NCBI RefSeq assembly: GCF_000208745.1
Contig: NC_030857.1
Location: forward strand, 3,053,700 to 3,117,699
Source: Theobroma cacao
Taxonomy: Eukaryota; Streptophyta; Magnoliopsida; Malvales; Malvaceae
DNA: 64,000 nt
Direction: 5' to 3'
The notes under the pieces are model-generated. The model saw nothing but the letters and a program-made list of their open reading frames with translations, was not told where the DNA came from and did no database searches. The position numbers were made by a program, and so were the translations under genes. Positions 1 through 13,000 of this stretch are shown piece by piece (within the stretch, counting starts at the first letter, position 1; the number at the start of each line of letters is the position of its first letter).

Positions 1-231
1 CGTATATTGTATATGCAGCTATGCTTCAGGTTGTTGTTATTGGCTTGATTTCCGTTAATCTCTTTCTAAATGAAGCTCTTGTTTGATTTACTTCTAAATT
101 CAATCATGATCAAGAACCTGCATCTATTGAGTTAATAATCACAAATGACCAGCAATATGACAAGCTAATGACTCCTTTGGGACTTGGGAGGAAACCAGAA
201 CTAAAAATCCTTATGTTTTTCTTTTTGGCAG

Positions 232-982
232 GAGTTTGATTCCAAAGCCTAAACACTGGGGAGGATACAGACTTCAACCTGAGCGTTTTGAGTTTTGGCA
301 AGGACAGCAGTCCCGTTTGCATGACAGGTTGTTTACATCCATTTTCTTGCTACAATAATTGGCCTGTAAAATATGAATAGAAGGAGGATTTTAGCCAAAA
401 TCTATCACAATTTCAAACTCTTTCTGTTTTGGCTTCAAACAGGATTTGCTTAATAATGATATGGGCCATTTTGTTTAGGTCCATATTTGGGTTAATGCTA
501 ACTCCTGGATGAGCTGATAATTGGGTCAATTCCAGAATAGCTTATAGCTGACAATGCTTTCTATATTCCAATTACAAGTTAAACCACCTTGAGTGGTAGT
601 TCGAAGCAAGTCCAAGTCACTGAAAGCTCTTCCTCTCCTCCTGCCTCTTCTCTCTTTCACCCTCCACTCCCTGCAACTCACCCCCCCCATCCCACCGCAC
701 TTCTCAAACATGCCACAAGGAAAAGAAAAAGTCTAGGTTTGCAGAAAAATGTGGATTTTACACTAGAGCTACATCTCATTTTGGTATCTGTTCCTTTGCC
801 TCTTGACAGATGCTTGCTTTACCTTGGAAATAGACGAACCGGGAGCAGAATTTAAATTGTGGTTAAAATTCATGGAAGGTTGGTCCAATTGGTAATATGT
901 GTGCTATTTTGGCAGGTTGCAATATTCCCCTCAAGAGATCAATGGGAAACAGTCTTGGAGAATCGATCGTTTGGCCCCCTGA
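232..982 (+). CDS. PDX3: Pyridox(am)ine 5'-phosphate oxidase, C-terminal two exons (partial)
   Basis: This is the 3' end of the FMN-dependent oxidase that turns pyridoxine or pyridoxamine 5'-phosphate into pyridoxal 5'-phosphate in the vitamin B6 salvage route. Exon A (232-327) follows a CAG acceptor and reads [14 protein letters not shown], then [16 protein letters not shown]. Exon B (916-982) also follows a CAG acceptor, continues [14 protein letters not shown] and ends RIDRLAP-stop. The RLHDR motif holds the Arg and His that contact the substrate phosphate and ring in the PdxH family, and the RLAP terminus is typical. The junction splits an Arg codon (AG|G), and intron 328-915 has GT and AG ends. 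Earlier exons, including the FMN-binding half and the N-terminal epimerase-like domain that plant PDX3 proteins usually carry, lie left of the window. Bases 1-231 look like intron. Identification is strong, but the gene cannot be judged intact from this fragment. Confidence 0.92.
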
Positions 983-3900
983 GTAGTATTTTCAGCTTCT
1001 TCACTGTGAAATTCACCACTGTGGTATTTATATCATTCGTTTCTATCAAAATTTGGATACGTATCAATCACATGCCAGATGCTGTTAACCTTCTAAGGAT
1101 GTAATCTATTAATGGCATTCTGAGGTGTGACACTTTAAACAAATACAAGTTTAACACCAGCAGCTCATAAATACGGAGATGTAGGTCTGAAATTTGATCG
1201 GTGTGGAGAACGGGGGTAAATAACATGGGCAGGATCTCTTACATTTAGTCGTGACTGGTGCACATTCATATTCCAAAGGATGTGAAACACAATAGTAAAT
1301 TTGACTTAAATTTATTAGCGCTCTTCCCTATTGCCTTAGCCAATATTTATAGACTTAATTTGCTTGCAATAAAAGTGCTACTTTTTCTCTGTTAGGGGCT
1401 TAGGACATTCATTTTGTTGCCCTTTTTTAATTGCAAATTAACTTAATTGGTCAAAGCCTCTTTGCTTATAAACATCTTTAGCACATTTACTAAAGTAATT
1501 CCTGTCTAATCTTCCCCTTTGCTGTTGGGTTGTTCACAAGTTGAACATCATTAGTAGTTAGATGAACGTGTTAAACAGTCTATTCTATTCTATCTAGTCT
1601 CATCACACAAAATAAAGTCATGTTGAATCACCATCTAATCTTTTCCTTATCCCCTTGAGCTTGCATAGGATAACAGATTTTCCGAATTTTCCATGAGCAT
1701 GATAACATACAATTTCTAGATACCTGTTTGTAAACATTTGACTAGCAATCGTATTTGCTGGCTATCTTTTCAACACAACCACTCTTTTTGCTGGCTTTGG
1801 TGAGCAGTTGTGTGCAAAGGACAAGGACCCGAATGGCTGAATGCTCTTAAATACCACAATGAGCTTTGTTGACAGTTATGATGGTAAGTCACTTTATTAG
1901 TGGATATTAAACTTTCCTTGTTATATTCCAATTTCATGATTGGGACTGAGGTGTTTACCGTTGATAATCATGGAGGAATACCCATGTTTGCAATCATGGT
2001 TGTTTTGACACCGTCTCTGAATTGGAGCGTCTGAGTTTGCAATTTGTTATTTGTCCATCGAAAAGGTCTGCATCTCAGGGATTTATTATTATTTTGTTTT
2101 TATTTTTTGGTATCTTTAGGGGAAGGAAAAGAATGGAAAAGAGAGAGTTAGGCAGGCTTTATAGGACGAAGCCATCTGCTTTATTTCATTTCATATTGGT
2201 CTGATTTGCAAGCTTGTCCAAAAGTTTGGAGATATCTTTTATGGATGCTTCTTGATATTTAAAATTTTGAATAAGGTTGAAGGGAGGGTAATGCTGCCGA
2301 TTCTGACCAAATAGGGCTCCACCATGAAAATTAAATATCAGGACTTCCTTTTCAAGGTTCTTTTGACCAGCTTAAGCTGAAATCTGACACACTACTTTTT
2401 CCGAAAGGCCAATTTGATGCTTGCTGGGTGAGACTACCCCACTTTCTTTTTTCAAAGGTCAAGTTTTCCCCTTGTCAAAGTAGTGGCGCATCAGGGATCT
2501 TGGGGTCTTTTTTTTTTTTTAACTGAAACTCAAAAGAACAATGAGCCCTTGCCCTTGTCCTCACACACATCAGCCGAAAGATCCAAGACCTAATTCATAC
2601 CCTCTTATATAAAATATAATTGTTCTCACACAGAAATGATTAGAAGATACCCTCCCCCTCTCTCTCTTTCAAATCACTGCATCTCAAGTCCTACTACGAC
2701 TTGTTAATGGCTTGGCCTCTGTTACTATAATAATATTCTCCCAAGTTGGTAAAGCTTGTCTGATTAAAAATCACGAGATCATGTCCAGATTTTTGATTCA
2801 TAGATTTTTAAGGAATCCTTTTTCCACGACCATGGAACCTTGAACCTTGAAACAGACCTTTACTATTGGTGAAGCATTGAGCACCAAATAATGGAAGGAT
2901 TGTCCCAACTGTTCAATCTGCGACCCAAGAGCCTTGTCCCCCCCTACAAGTTGAGGAATGTTCCATGGAAACTACTTCTTCGCCAGACGATGCGTTTATT
3001 CTTCCATCACAAGTCGTGTATAAGTTAACCTCAAAGAATTGCTATCTATATGATTGACCTGTGGTATCTCATTCCATGTAAAGAATCATTCTTGACCAAC
3101 ACTATCTCTACTTTTTTTTTTTTAATCAGTTTAAATAAAAACAATACATATGATTACCAACCACGTTGCTATTCATATACCTACATTCATTAGGTATATA
3201 TGACCTAAAATACAAATAAAATAATTCATGAAAAATGAAGGATCCAGACAATATAAAGAAAAAGACAATAGGGAATCGAAGATTTTATTTCTATTGCTTT
3301 AGGACGAATGAAGAAGCAACTAACTAAGTAGCACTGCACCACGTTTTTTTGCTTAGGTCATGATAGGGCAGAAGAGAGTGCTTGCTACTGTTTGTTGCAA
3401 GTTCAAAATTTTCAAACTCGTTGAAAGAGCAGAAGAAGAACAAGCATCGGAAGTGGGGCTCGACCCATTGTCAAGTGGTTGGAAACAAGCACACGGTGAG
3501 GGAGGACCCTCCTCCCCTCTCCCCCCCTCTCTCTCTCGTTTACAACGTGACACGCAAACTCTAAACCTGCCTATGCCTAGGCTCTTCCGAAACAGTGTTG
3601 TTGTTGTTGTGAGACGACAGACGGTACTTTGCCTTCAATTTTTAACTGTTCCCAACCCAAGCTTACAAAGCTCGCCAACCCTGCCTAATCATGATGACTG
3701 ATTTGTACGGACGGAAAACAAATTCTCCACTGGTGGAAATGAACTGCTAAGTCCCAAGTCCTACATCAAAGAATAGTAATCTTTGATGAAATTTCCATTA
3801 ACAGGGCACCTACAGTTAATCTTAATTGTCAAAAAGGCCGGAAGCGTAGGCTCATTCTCATAGTCATCATAGGCTGAGGGGCTCTCCTAGGGTTTTCTAT

Positions 3901-6900
3901 CTCCATACAAGACAGAATCAGAGCTGGATTGATTGCATGCTTTGTCAAAAACAAATAGTACCTGCAGACGAAAGTTTGGTTTCAAATTTACCTACTAAAC
4001 CTAAATCTTTGACATTTGACAACGAGCTCATCTCAAATCTTTCTTCTGCCTTCGTTTGGATCACTTGTAATAATGACAGGGTAATCGAAAGTATGGCGAT
4101 TTGAAGTCAAAAATTAGGTTCATGTCAAAAACTTGCTTTAATATTTACGTGATTGTTGCAGTTATAATCCTCCTTTATAGTTATACGTATCTTTGTGAGC
4201 TGTGACTAGAGAACAGATAACAACTAGAATTTCAATCCCTCCCACATCCTATCCCATCGCTATAGCGCCACATGTTCGAAAGCAAAATCAAGTATTTGGC
4301 CTGGGAAAAAGCAAAGATCAATCCTGGAAATAGTGCAAAGGGGAAAAAAAAGGGTGTGCTGTACTGCAGTCCAGTAATGTATGTGCATAATTAATTAACT
4401 AATTGGGATGATTTTAATTAAAGTGGTTGCAGCACGAGAGAGAGAGAGCATACTTTAGTGGTTGACCTCGTGCTTAGTTCAGCCATGAATGCTCTTAACA
4501 GACAAAAGTTATGAACCCTTTTTGGTTTGGGTTTCGTAAATTTTAATTTTCTTAGCTTCACCGACTAATTTGTTTAATTAACTATCACTGGCCACTCCGC
4601 CAACTGGGTTCTAGGTTGAACGGACCTGATCTGCCCAATCAGTGTGGTTTTACTTTCGTTTGTTGCGTTGTACGTTAGCGTCTGCTCACCCTCTGGCTAT
4701 CCACTAAATCTATTTTTTTTTTTGTATAAAACAAATAAGATAAGATATTATGACTTGTAGTAGATTAGTGCAAATTACACATATTTCAGCATACTTTTTG
4801 TTGCATAATAAAAGTTATTAAATTAATGTATCCCACCTCCCATACCGTACACGTGGCCCACACATTGAATTGATCTGGTGGTGGGGCCCTCTCTTCTGAG
4901 ATGGGTATCCACCAATCAGTTCAAAGCAGCCTAACTTTTGTCATTGCCAAAAAGGGGCTTGCTATTAGTGTTTCAGTTTTTTTTGTATTGGGGTTTAGTC
5001 ATCGAAACCATTTTTATTTTATTTTACTGATTTTTTTGTGCAACTTACTGAGAAATGAAGCATTATTGTTACTGTTATTGTTGCTACCAGTTCGGTGGTG
5101 AGGAGCAGCAGAATTACTATAATGTTTATAGCATGTGCCTGCCAAAATTGGGATGATGTACTAAACAAAATCAAGGCCATCCAATTAAATGAAAGTCTCT
5201 CTGTCAAATGATGGATTAGATAAGATATGTCCAGTAGGAGAAATAGGTCCATCAAAAGGGGCATTTCAAGTGTATCGAGTGGCTAAGGGCTTTGGGAATC
5301 CTTGGACCTAATGTAAAGTCATTATCACTGTTTTTTCTTCCTTGGAGACAAGGATGGTTGCTCAAAAAGAAAAACCAAAAGGCAAACTGTAAAGGCATGA
5401 TCAAAGGGGGAAGGGAGGGGTGGGGAACAACAGGAAGAAAATAAAGAAAAAAGCAGGGGCTACCATGGCCATGCCATCCCTTTAGCAATGGTCATCCAGG
5501 TTACTATTCACTGCGTAAGCAGAAGCGAATGGATGAGTAGAGCCAAAGTAGGCACTAATGAACTCAAAGTAGTCTGGTTTTGATCCTGTTGAGCACATGC
5601 AATTCTATCGTCTCGAACATGGCTCTCATGAGCCTGAGAGGCAATCCAGGGGGTGGGTGAGGGAGATCCAAAAGACAGGCATGAGTCATGAGAAAGAGAA
5701 GAAAGGGGCGCCCAATCCCATTTACCATTTGGCATTGAAGCAGTGGGCAGAAGAAAAACATTTGGGGTTTGGTCCACTTGCTACTCCTACAAATGGATAG
5801 ACAAGAAAGAAAGCCAAAGCTTTGCTTCCCATCACACTTATTCAATTGCACAGTCAGATCCCACTTTGATGATAGGTTTGCTTTTACCATCCTGCCATGG
5901 AGAATACCAACAAAGAAGGGCAGATAGATTTTCCATCCTAATAATAAGAGAGAGGGGGAGAGGGAGAAGACCATTTGTGGACTTGGCTGCTTTATAACGC
6001 AAACGCAGGGGGTGTGACAAATCATCAAATGATTGGTCCCACCCTCAATATAGGAAAATCTATAATGCAAATCAGAGCACACACCAGGGCATCCAGAAGC
6101 TAATTCAGCATAAGCATTAAGCTCAAATATCAAACGGCTGCAACTCCATTAAATTTTTATGAACTCAAACTGAAAGGTACGACACATACTCCAAAGGACA
6201 CGAGAAATTATCAGAGGACCATCCACCATCCATCCTTTTTAAGAATTGGGATTCTCGTGGATGGAAAAGATGGAACCCCACAAGGTGGAGAGGGTCCTGC
6301 AACGTGTACTTGTACAACACTTTCCACACATAATTAATGGGCCTTCCTGTCAATTGATCATTCCACATTCTGGTGGGAGCAAAGGGGGAACAAATTAAAT
6401 TTAAAACCAAAATAAAAGAGAGGAAAACACAGTCTTGCTCCAGTTTTTGGTCCATGCATATGCATATTTGGCATTTATTACCCTTCTCACATTGCTAACA
6501 ATAACAATAATAAATTCAACAGTCAGGTGCTACCACAACACATCTGAAAATAACAAACATGGAGAGGGGTGCAAGTCTGGGAATTTAGCTCTGACAAAGC
6601 TACAGCTTAAACTAAAATTTTAATCCAAATGAGCAGACTATCTTTTGGAGAGTGGATAAAGAGATGCTTCTGCCTTGTGCTTCCTTTGCTTCAAGCATGG
6701 AAAAATAGATCCACCCAACTTGATCTCCTCTAACTCTCTGAGTCTTCAACAACTATTTCATCTCTTCATCAAAGGATAAGGCAATTTGGCCACGAAAAAC
6801 ACATATATCATTGCCCCTCCATATAGTTCAATAACCCCTCCTCCCTTCTCTTCTGGCTAACTTCGATTATGATAAAATGAATATGAAAACAAAAAGAAAC

Positions 6901-7237
6901 ATAAAATTTAAATGCGTACCGCTAGAACATCCAATGGTCCGATAACTTACAATGACATCCATTTTCTGCACCTAGTCCCCCTTACCCAAAGTCCTTCAAA
7001 AGAACCAAAGCAAAGATGAACTGTTGTCCCTCACCAGGGTCTGCTTTGACTGCCAATGTAACAGCCCAAGCCTGAAGCAGAAGTTATGTACTCAACTTTG
7101 CTTGACTGTGATTGCTGGGACCTTGTTGCGGGTTATTTAAAAGATACCCGCCATATCAAAATTCCCCGTGAAACAGGATACACTTGCTTGGTATCCACCA
7201 TGAGAACAATTGAAACAGCTTCCCGCACCACATTTGC
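983..7237. other. Intergenic spacer between two convergent genes
   Basis: The 3' untranslated region of the oxidase gene should occupy the left end and that of the AFB5-type gene the right end. Between them I find no reading frame with protein-like composition, no splice-linked exon series and no tRNA. The stretch holds T- and A-homopolymers (for example 2510-2520 and 3112-3123), a short GA run near 4437-4448 and pyrimidine-rich patches. The longest open frame (5564-6133, minus) has low-complexity, intron-like composition. Confidence 0.6.
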
Positions 7238-9536
7238 CTACAAGATGGTGACGAATTTCGGGGCATCCGTTCTTGGCCCTTCAAGAGACCGATACATGTA
7301 TAACGTTCCAACAGAGTCATCCATCTCCTCCTCACCAATAGACCTAATCACTTCAACCACTAGGCGATCCATAGCATGAGCAATCTCCTGGCAACCTTGG
7401 CGAGTTAGACTACATGAGGACATCCAAAGGAACCTCATGTTGTAGTAGTGATGCAAACCAGAACGCAAAGCTGCATCTCCAAATGGGCTATCTCTAATCT
7501 CAAGCTTCTGCAATTGGGGACAGCCCTCAAGCACATATTTCAGCCCCATGTCACTATCTCCAGCAAAAGCCACTGACAATGTGCGTACCAATTTCCCATA
7601 TCTTCCAATATAATCGAAAGCTTTATCTGTCAGTAAACCAGATACAGCAAGGCGAGTGAGCTTCTTACAGTTCATAACAATGGCTCCAAAACCATCATCC
7701 ATAGGATCTCCAGTAACAGGATCAGGCCTGTGGCGCCCCATTATGCATAACCGGAAAACAACAAGATCTGGACAGTTCTTGGACATGGCTATGACAGCTG
7801 CATTAGTCATTCGCTGGCAGAAATACAGAATAGATTGCAATTTCCGACAACCCTCAGAAATTGCTTGGAGGCCCACTTCAGAAACAGGGCCGTCACTATC
7901 CTCCCGAGCATCGATAGGGAAAACCCGAAGCTCACGTAGTTCCTTGCATGTCGCAGCCACTGCTTGAAGTCCTTCATCACATATTGAATCAAGGACCTGC
8001 ATAATGAGAGCTGAGGTAAGCTTCAAAGCTCAAATATCTTCACAAAGCTTAAAGACCAAATTTTGAATACATACCCAGAAAACCTGGAGCTTGTGGCAGT
8101 TGCTTATAATTGGCTTAAGCTGTTCTGCATCGATGTTGGCATAGCTGAAATTCAGAGACGTCAGATTTGAACAAACAGGGTAAATTGCAGGCAGATAATC
8201 TGGAATTATTTCCCTAAACCCAGAGAGACAAACTAAGGATCTGCAGGCAGCAAAAGCAGTTACATAATCTGGTTCTTGATCACCTTGTCCTGCTACCTCC
8301 AGTGGGCTAAACGAACCTGTCCCAAGGTGTGTGAGCTGTGGAGCTCGAATCATCAGGCGATATAGCTGCCCGATAGAAACATGTCGATTTAGCCTAAGCT
8401 TCTTAAGTGAAGGAGACCTAGCCACCAGCCTTTCCAATGCCTCAAAATTTATCGGGCATTCTACACAATCAAATATCAACGACTCAAGATGTGATTCACC
8501 CTCAGGAAAACAGGATATCCAATCTGTCTCATCATCTGTAACCTCAGATTCGATCAGATCAAGCACCCTAAGCTGTCTGCAATTATAGAAATACATCAAT
8601 CAACTATCCATACACAATTCTATCCCCAAACTTCCTTTTTCCCTTTTATCCCATTGGTTATCACAACACATTACTTTAAACTCAAACGTTTCCATTTCCC
8701 AATCCATACCCAGATCAAAGAAGAAACATAAAAGATCTAAAAAATTCAATCTACAAACACAACAATCAGATCAAACAAAAATCTCAGTAAAGCTACAAAC
8801 TTGTCTTAACCCAATACCAAATAAACCAATAACCATTACTCTTAACACCTTAAACAGATCTAATCAGCCAATTTTTTATAAATACATAGCATTATTATCA
8901 GGAAAAAAAATAAAAATAAAAAAAAAAAAGAAATTACCTGCACTTGCTAACAAAAATAGCAAGGCCACTAGTTCCAAACCCATCACAGCAAACGAGAACG
9001 AGCTCCTTAAACCCTGAAAATGACTCGGCCAGCGTTGCCAGATCATCATCCGTCACGGACATGCGCTTTAGGTAAACTTTTTCCAGCCAAGGGTACGCCT
9101 TGGCCAGCGCCAGCGCCCAAGGATTGAAGTGGGCCCCCCAATCGGGCGGCATCAGGTTAAAATCCGCGAACCTGGGCTTCCCTTTCAGATGAAGTGCCCT
9201 CACCCTGATAAACCTGGCCGTGGCCCGATCCGGCGACACCGCGTAGCAGTTTCCGATGAACAGCTCGGATCGCGTCAGCGCCTCGACCCGGTACCACGAC
9301 TTGCACACCAATGAGGCGGCGTTTCGGTCGCGCCTCGACGTCAGGAAGTGGAGCACGTTTTCCAACACGTTCTCCAGGACCTGGTCCGGGAACGGAGACT
9401 GGAACTCCGGGTGACCCGACCCGGACCCGGTAGCGTTGCAGTTCCGGGCCTTGTTAGAAGTGAACTCAAGATCTGACGGTGAAGATTGCTGCCTTTCGTC
9501 GTCCTCAGACATTCGCTCCGCCCTGTTATGTCGCAT
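7238..9536 (-). CDS. AFB5: Auxin-signalling F-box protein, AFB4/AFB5 clade
   Basis: This is the substrate-recognition subunit of a nuclear SCF ubiquitin ligase that binds auxin together with Aux/IAA repressors; the AFB4/5 clade also mediates response to picolinate auxins. Exons on the minus strand are 9536-8938, 8576-8075 and 7996-7238, all with GT-AG junctions, giving 619 residues, the length of Arabidopsis AFB5 as I recall it. The N-terminal extension (MSEDDERQQ) before the F-box (about residues 49-90) marks the AFB4/5 clade rather than TIR1 or AFB1-3. Leucine-rich repeats fill the rest. FRLCI (Arg449) and VSGLLTD (Ser486) match the TIR1 auxin-pocket Arg403 and Ser438. The protein ends in DAPKFVTIL. 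The start is the first in-frame ATG at 9536; a second Met at 9512 is possible. Exon 1 is much richer in G+C than its surroundings. No frame break is seen. Confidence 0.97.
7423..7444 (-). other. Degenerate counterpart of the miR393 target site
   Basis: In TIR1 and AFB2/3 the miR393 site encodes ETMRSLW. Here the same position encodes YNMRFLW. By eye about seven of 22 bases differ from the canonical site, several in the part that would pair near the cleavage position, so regulation by miR393 looks lost or weak, as is usual for the AFB4/5 clade. Confidence 0.6.
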
Positions 9537-9726
9537 GAGAGACAACAAAAGGAAGAGAAAGAGGGCGAGTTGGTAGCACACGCGCGGCCCTGTGATCTAA
9601 AGCGATCTTCCCTTTCTTTCTTTTGTTGGGGTAGCTTTGATTGATGGGATTGAGATTTGGGTTTCTCAGATCATGGGAACATGGATTAAATGTAAGGGAA
9701 ATGAGTGAATGAGATGATATATTTTA

Positions 9727-10018
9727 AGTTTCTTTTTTCTTGGGGAGAGGAGGGTTTAGGTAGGAGAGGACAGGGAGGGAGAGCGGAGGGGGTGGGGGGG
9801 TTGGGAACTGGGATGGGAAGGGAAGGATGGGGGGATATAGAAAGAGAGAGAGAGAAAGAGAGCGCAAAGATAAGTAATTTAGTTTAATTGGTCAGAGAGA
9901 GAGTGAACAGTGGACAGTGCTGTCTGTGTCTTCTCTCTTTCTTTCTTTCTCTCTCTTTCTTCTGAGCATTGGGATTCTCCATGCCTCTTCCCCTCTGCCT
10001 CTCTCTCTCTCTTTCATC
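9727..10018. repeat. Purine tract facing a pyrimidine tract upstream of the AFB5-type start
   Basis: On the plus strand 9727-9870 is almost all A/G and 9905-10018 is almost all C/T with CTTT and CT runs. Read on the minus strand, the part nearest the AFB5-type ATG is a CT-rich leader typical of plant 5' UTRs, and the distal part is GA-rich. The two tracts could pair imperfectly with each other. Confidence 0.55.
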
Positions 10019-13000
10019 TGCAATATCCAATGGCTCTCCACACTTCTCCTCCATTATTTGGGGTTTTTTTTTTTTTACAAGCTTTTGTCTTTTTATTTCT
10101 TTAAATTTTTTTTTTAAAGTTGTTGGTTTTTGACAGTAAGTACTATAGTTTTTTCTTTTGTCAACTGCTGTAGAATTTGTTTGGATTTTATGTTGGATTG
10201 CACCCTTGGTCTTTTCTTTATTTGTACATAACTCCTCCTCTTTCTTTTTCTTTCTGAATTTGACCAATTTTATTTCAAATTGAGATGACAAGTCTATTTT
10301 AGTAGTGTGTGAATGATGAGTCAGCCAAAGGAAGATAAAAATGATTGATTCATCTTTATATATTGCATGCATTGTTTGTATTATACTAAAAAGATTTTCA
10401 TTTTAAGGGGAGCTTGAAATCATTATACTATTTTTCTTTTTTTTAATCACTAGTTTTTTTTTACCATATGATTTCAAGTATGAATCTCATATGTCCTACA
10501 TAAAATGATTTTAATTCTCTAAATAATGCATTATTGTAGGAATAAAATGTTTATAAGCAAGATGAAAAAGCATTTCATTTATACATTGTCAGCTAAAATA
10601 AAACCGTAATAATATTTGTTGAACAATCATGATAACTTAATTCATGCATGATGAGAAAATATAGTAATTTTTTTAAATAATTTTGCTTCCCATGTTTTTT
10701 TATTGATCAAACTCTACCTATTTAAGCATAATAATTTGTTTAATGTAACATATCAAAGATTTGGTTTTTTTTTCCTCCCTTATGAATAGGATGAAAACGT
10801 GAGTTAACAAAACCAATGGGTTATTTTGTATATATACTAGAAAATGAAGGACCGATTTCTAAATATCCGTTTTTTAAATTATCTCTTTACGCTTTTCCAA
10901 ACGGAAGTAAAAAAAAAAAAGAGGCCACCGTCCAATCGCGAAGCAGTAAACTGTTGTTAGCTACCGAAGCTTCAAGGGGGACTGCTAGAGGCAAAGGCTG
11001 ACAAAGTCTACGTGGCAGAGTCATTTTTTTCCCTCTCCACGCGCTCCCAAACCGCGTCCCCATCACTTGGCGGCAATCCCCTTTCCCGCAGTCTTCCCCT
11101 TTTTCTCATCCCCTTTCTTGTTGTGTAGCGAAGAAGCATATATATTTTTTAAATAAAAAAACAAAATAAATATAAAGAACTCAATGATACTAATAAGTAC
11201 AATAACCCTAATCAATAAATAAATAAAAGGGAAAATAAAACAGGGAGTGGATGCAATTAAAACCTACACTTCTCTTTCTTTTTGGTGTTTGCTGAGGTTA
11301 GCATCATTTGTCCTTCTTACACTTTGGATCTAATCTTTTGCCCATTGCCCTTTTCCTTCTATCTTTTTTCACTTGTTATGTTAGGTAATTTTTAATCATT
11401 ATCAAACTTTTTAAATTTGTTTTTTGCTTGTTATGTAAATTTACCTAAAAGAAGAAAAGGGTTTTTCTTTTTTTACTGTAGTTGTTTCTGGTTAAAATTG
11501 ACATCTTAATCTGACTAGAAATGTTGCAACATTCTTCCTTTTTTGGGTTCCTGAACTGACTCTTAGCTTTTTGGCCACAAATAATATTCACCTAACACTT
11601 TAATCTTAATTATTTAAATAATTATTGATTTAAGTTTAAACATTTATTAATAAATAGGTTCCATGCACAAAATGATAGACCCGTTATTGAATTTATTCAA
11701 TAAATTCTTGGCACGTCCGTGAGAGAAATAGTTGAGATAAAAGTATTTGTGCAAAAAGCATTAATAGTTTTTTCACATATTTGTTATTAATTTTTGACAT
11801 GCCATCTTAAATTCTTTATATGTGATCTTTTTTAAAAAATATATATATATATATTTTTTAAAACACAGTTAAAAATATTTTAAGTTTCATTTGAATTTAA
11901 TTCTTTTTTTGAACGATTTTAAAGAATCAATTCAAAATTAAATGAAACGGGATTTAATTTAAGTGGTAAAAAAGAATCGAATTATTCAAAGGAAATTGAT
12001 GCACATTTTACAACTAAAAAAAATCTAATGTTACATAGCATAAATAGATTTTAAGACATAAGTAAAAAAATGAAGAATCTTAAAATGATTAGGGTGTTTA
12101 GTGTTGTGTTTGGTCGGAACTCTGGATTAATGATAGTTCTTCCAAAAGATGTCAACGAATCTGTGACATAATGTTGGAAATTTGAACTCTTAACCTTTCA
12201 GTTCGCCAAATATTTACAAAGGCACTTTGGAAAGGCCCATGTGGTAATAGCCGCAAATTCACAGTCGTCGTCTGTAATTCCCAGTTAGATATAAAGAGCA
12301 AGATTTGAATTTTTTTTTTTAATTATAAAAATAAAAGCATCAGAATTTATTTTTGTTAAGCATTTTGAAATAATCTTTCCATTGCTTATAAAACCATTTA
12401 ATCAAAGCCTGCAAAATCATGGTTCAATTGTTTTCCTTTTTCTTTTCTTTTTTGTTTGAAATGACAGAGAACTATGCCCTACAAAAAAGAAAAGCAAAAG
12501 ACAGAAAACAATGGATGAATATGATAAAACCAAACATGTCCTAGAGCTCTTTAAGCTTTGATTTTGACATATGTCATATTGCATATTCTCTTTCTGCTCA
12601 AGATCTGCTCTAAGATTTCCAAGGAATCATTTGGTTTCAACAGACAATAGTGCTCCAATTTTATTGAATGACCCTCTGAAAATTTTTAGCTTAAGTTTTC
12701 TGGGTTTCAAGACTGGATTTCATCGAAGGCTAATGGAGGTAAGATTTATGGTTATTATTATTTTTTTTCCTTGCTTGCCAGAAAATATATATTAATAATC
12801 AATGTGAACAGATGACAGAAACAAATGGGGGGAGGCAATGAGAAAAGATTGATGATTCTCATGGCCTCTTTTAAATTTGGGGAATCTTTCCTTGATTTCT
12901 AGTACCTGTAATTTTAATTATGTTTTTATTTTATTTTCTCTGTAACCAAACAATATTTCACCAGAAGGAAAGCACATAGCATGGAATAAAAGCAGCTACT

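Noticed and set aside
3367..3385. miR156-like string GCAGAAGAGAGTGCTTGCT
   Set aside because: Several mismatches to mature miR156 and no complementary arm within precursor distance.
5564..6133. 189-codon open frame on the minus strand
   Set aside because: Low-complexity, no recognisable motif or splice partners, overlaps other open frames; composition resembles spacer.
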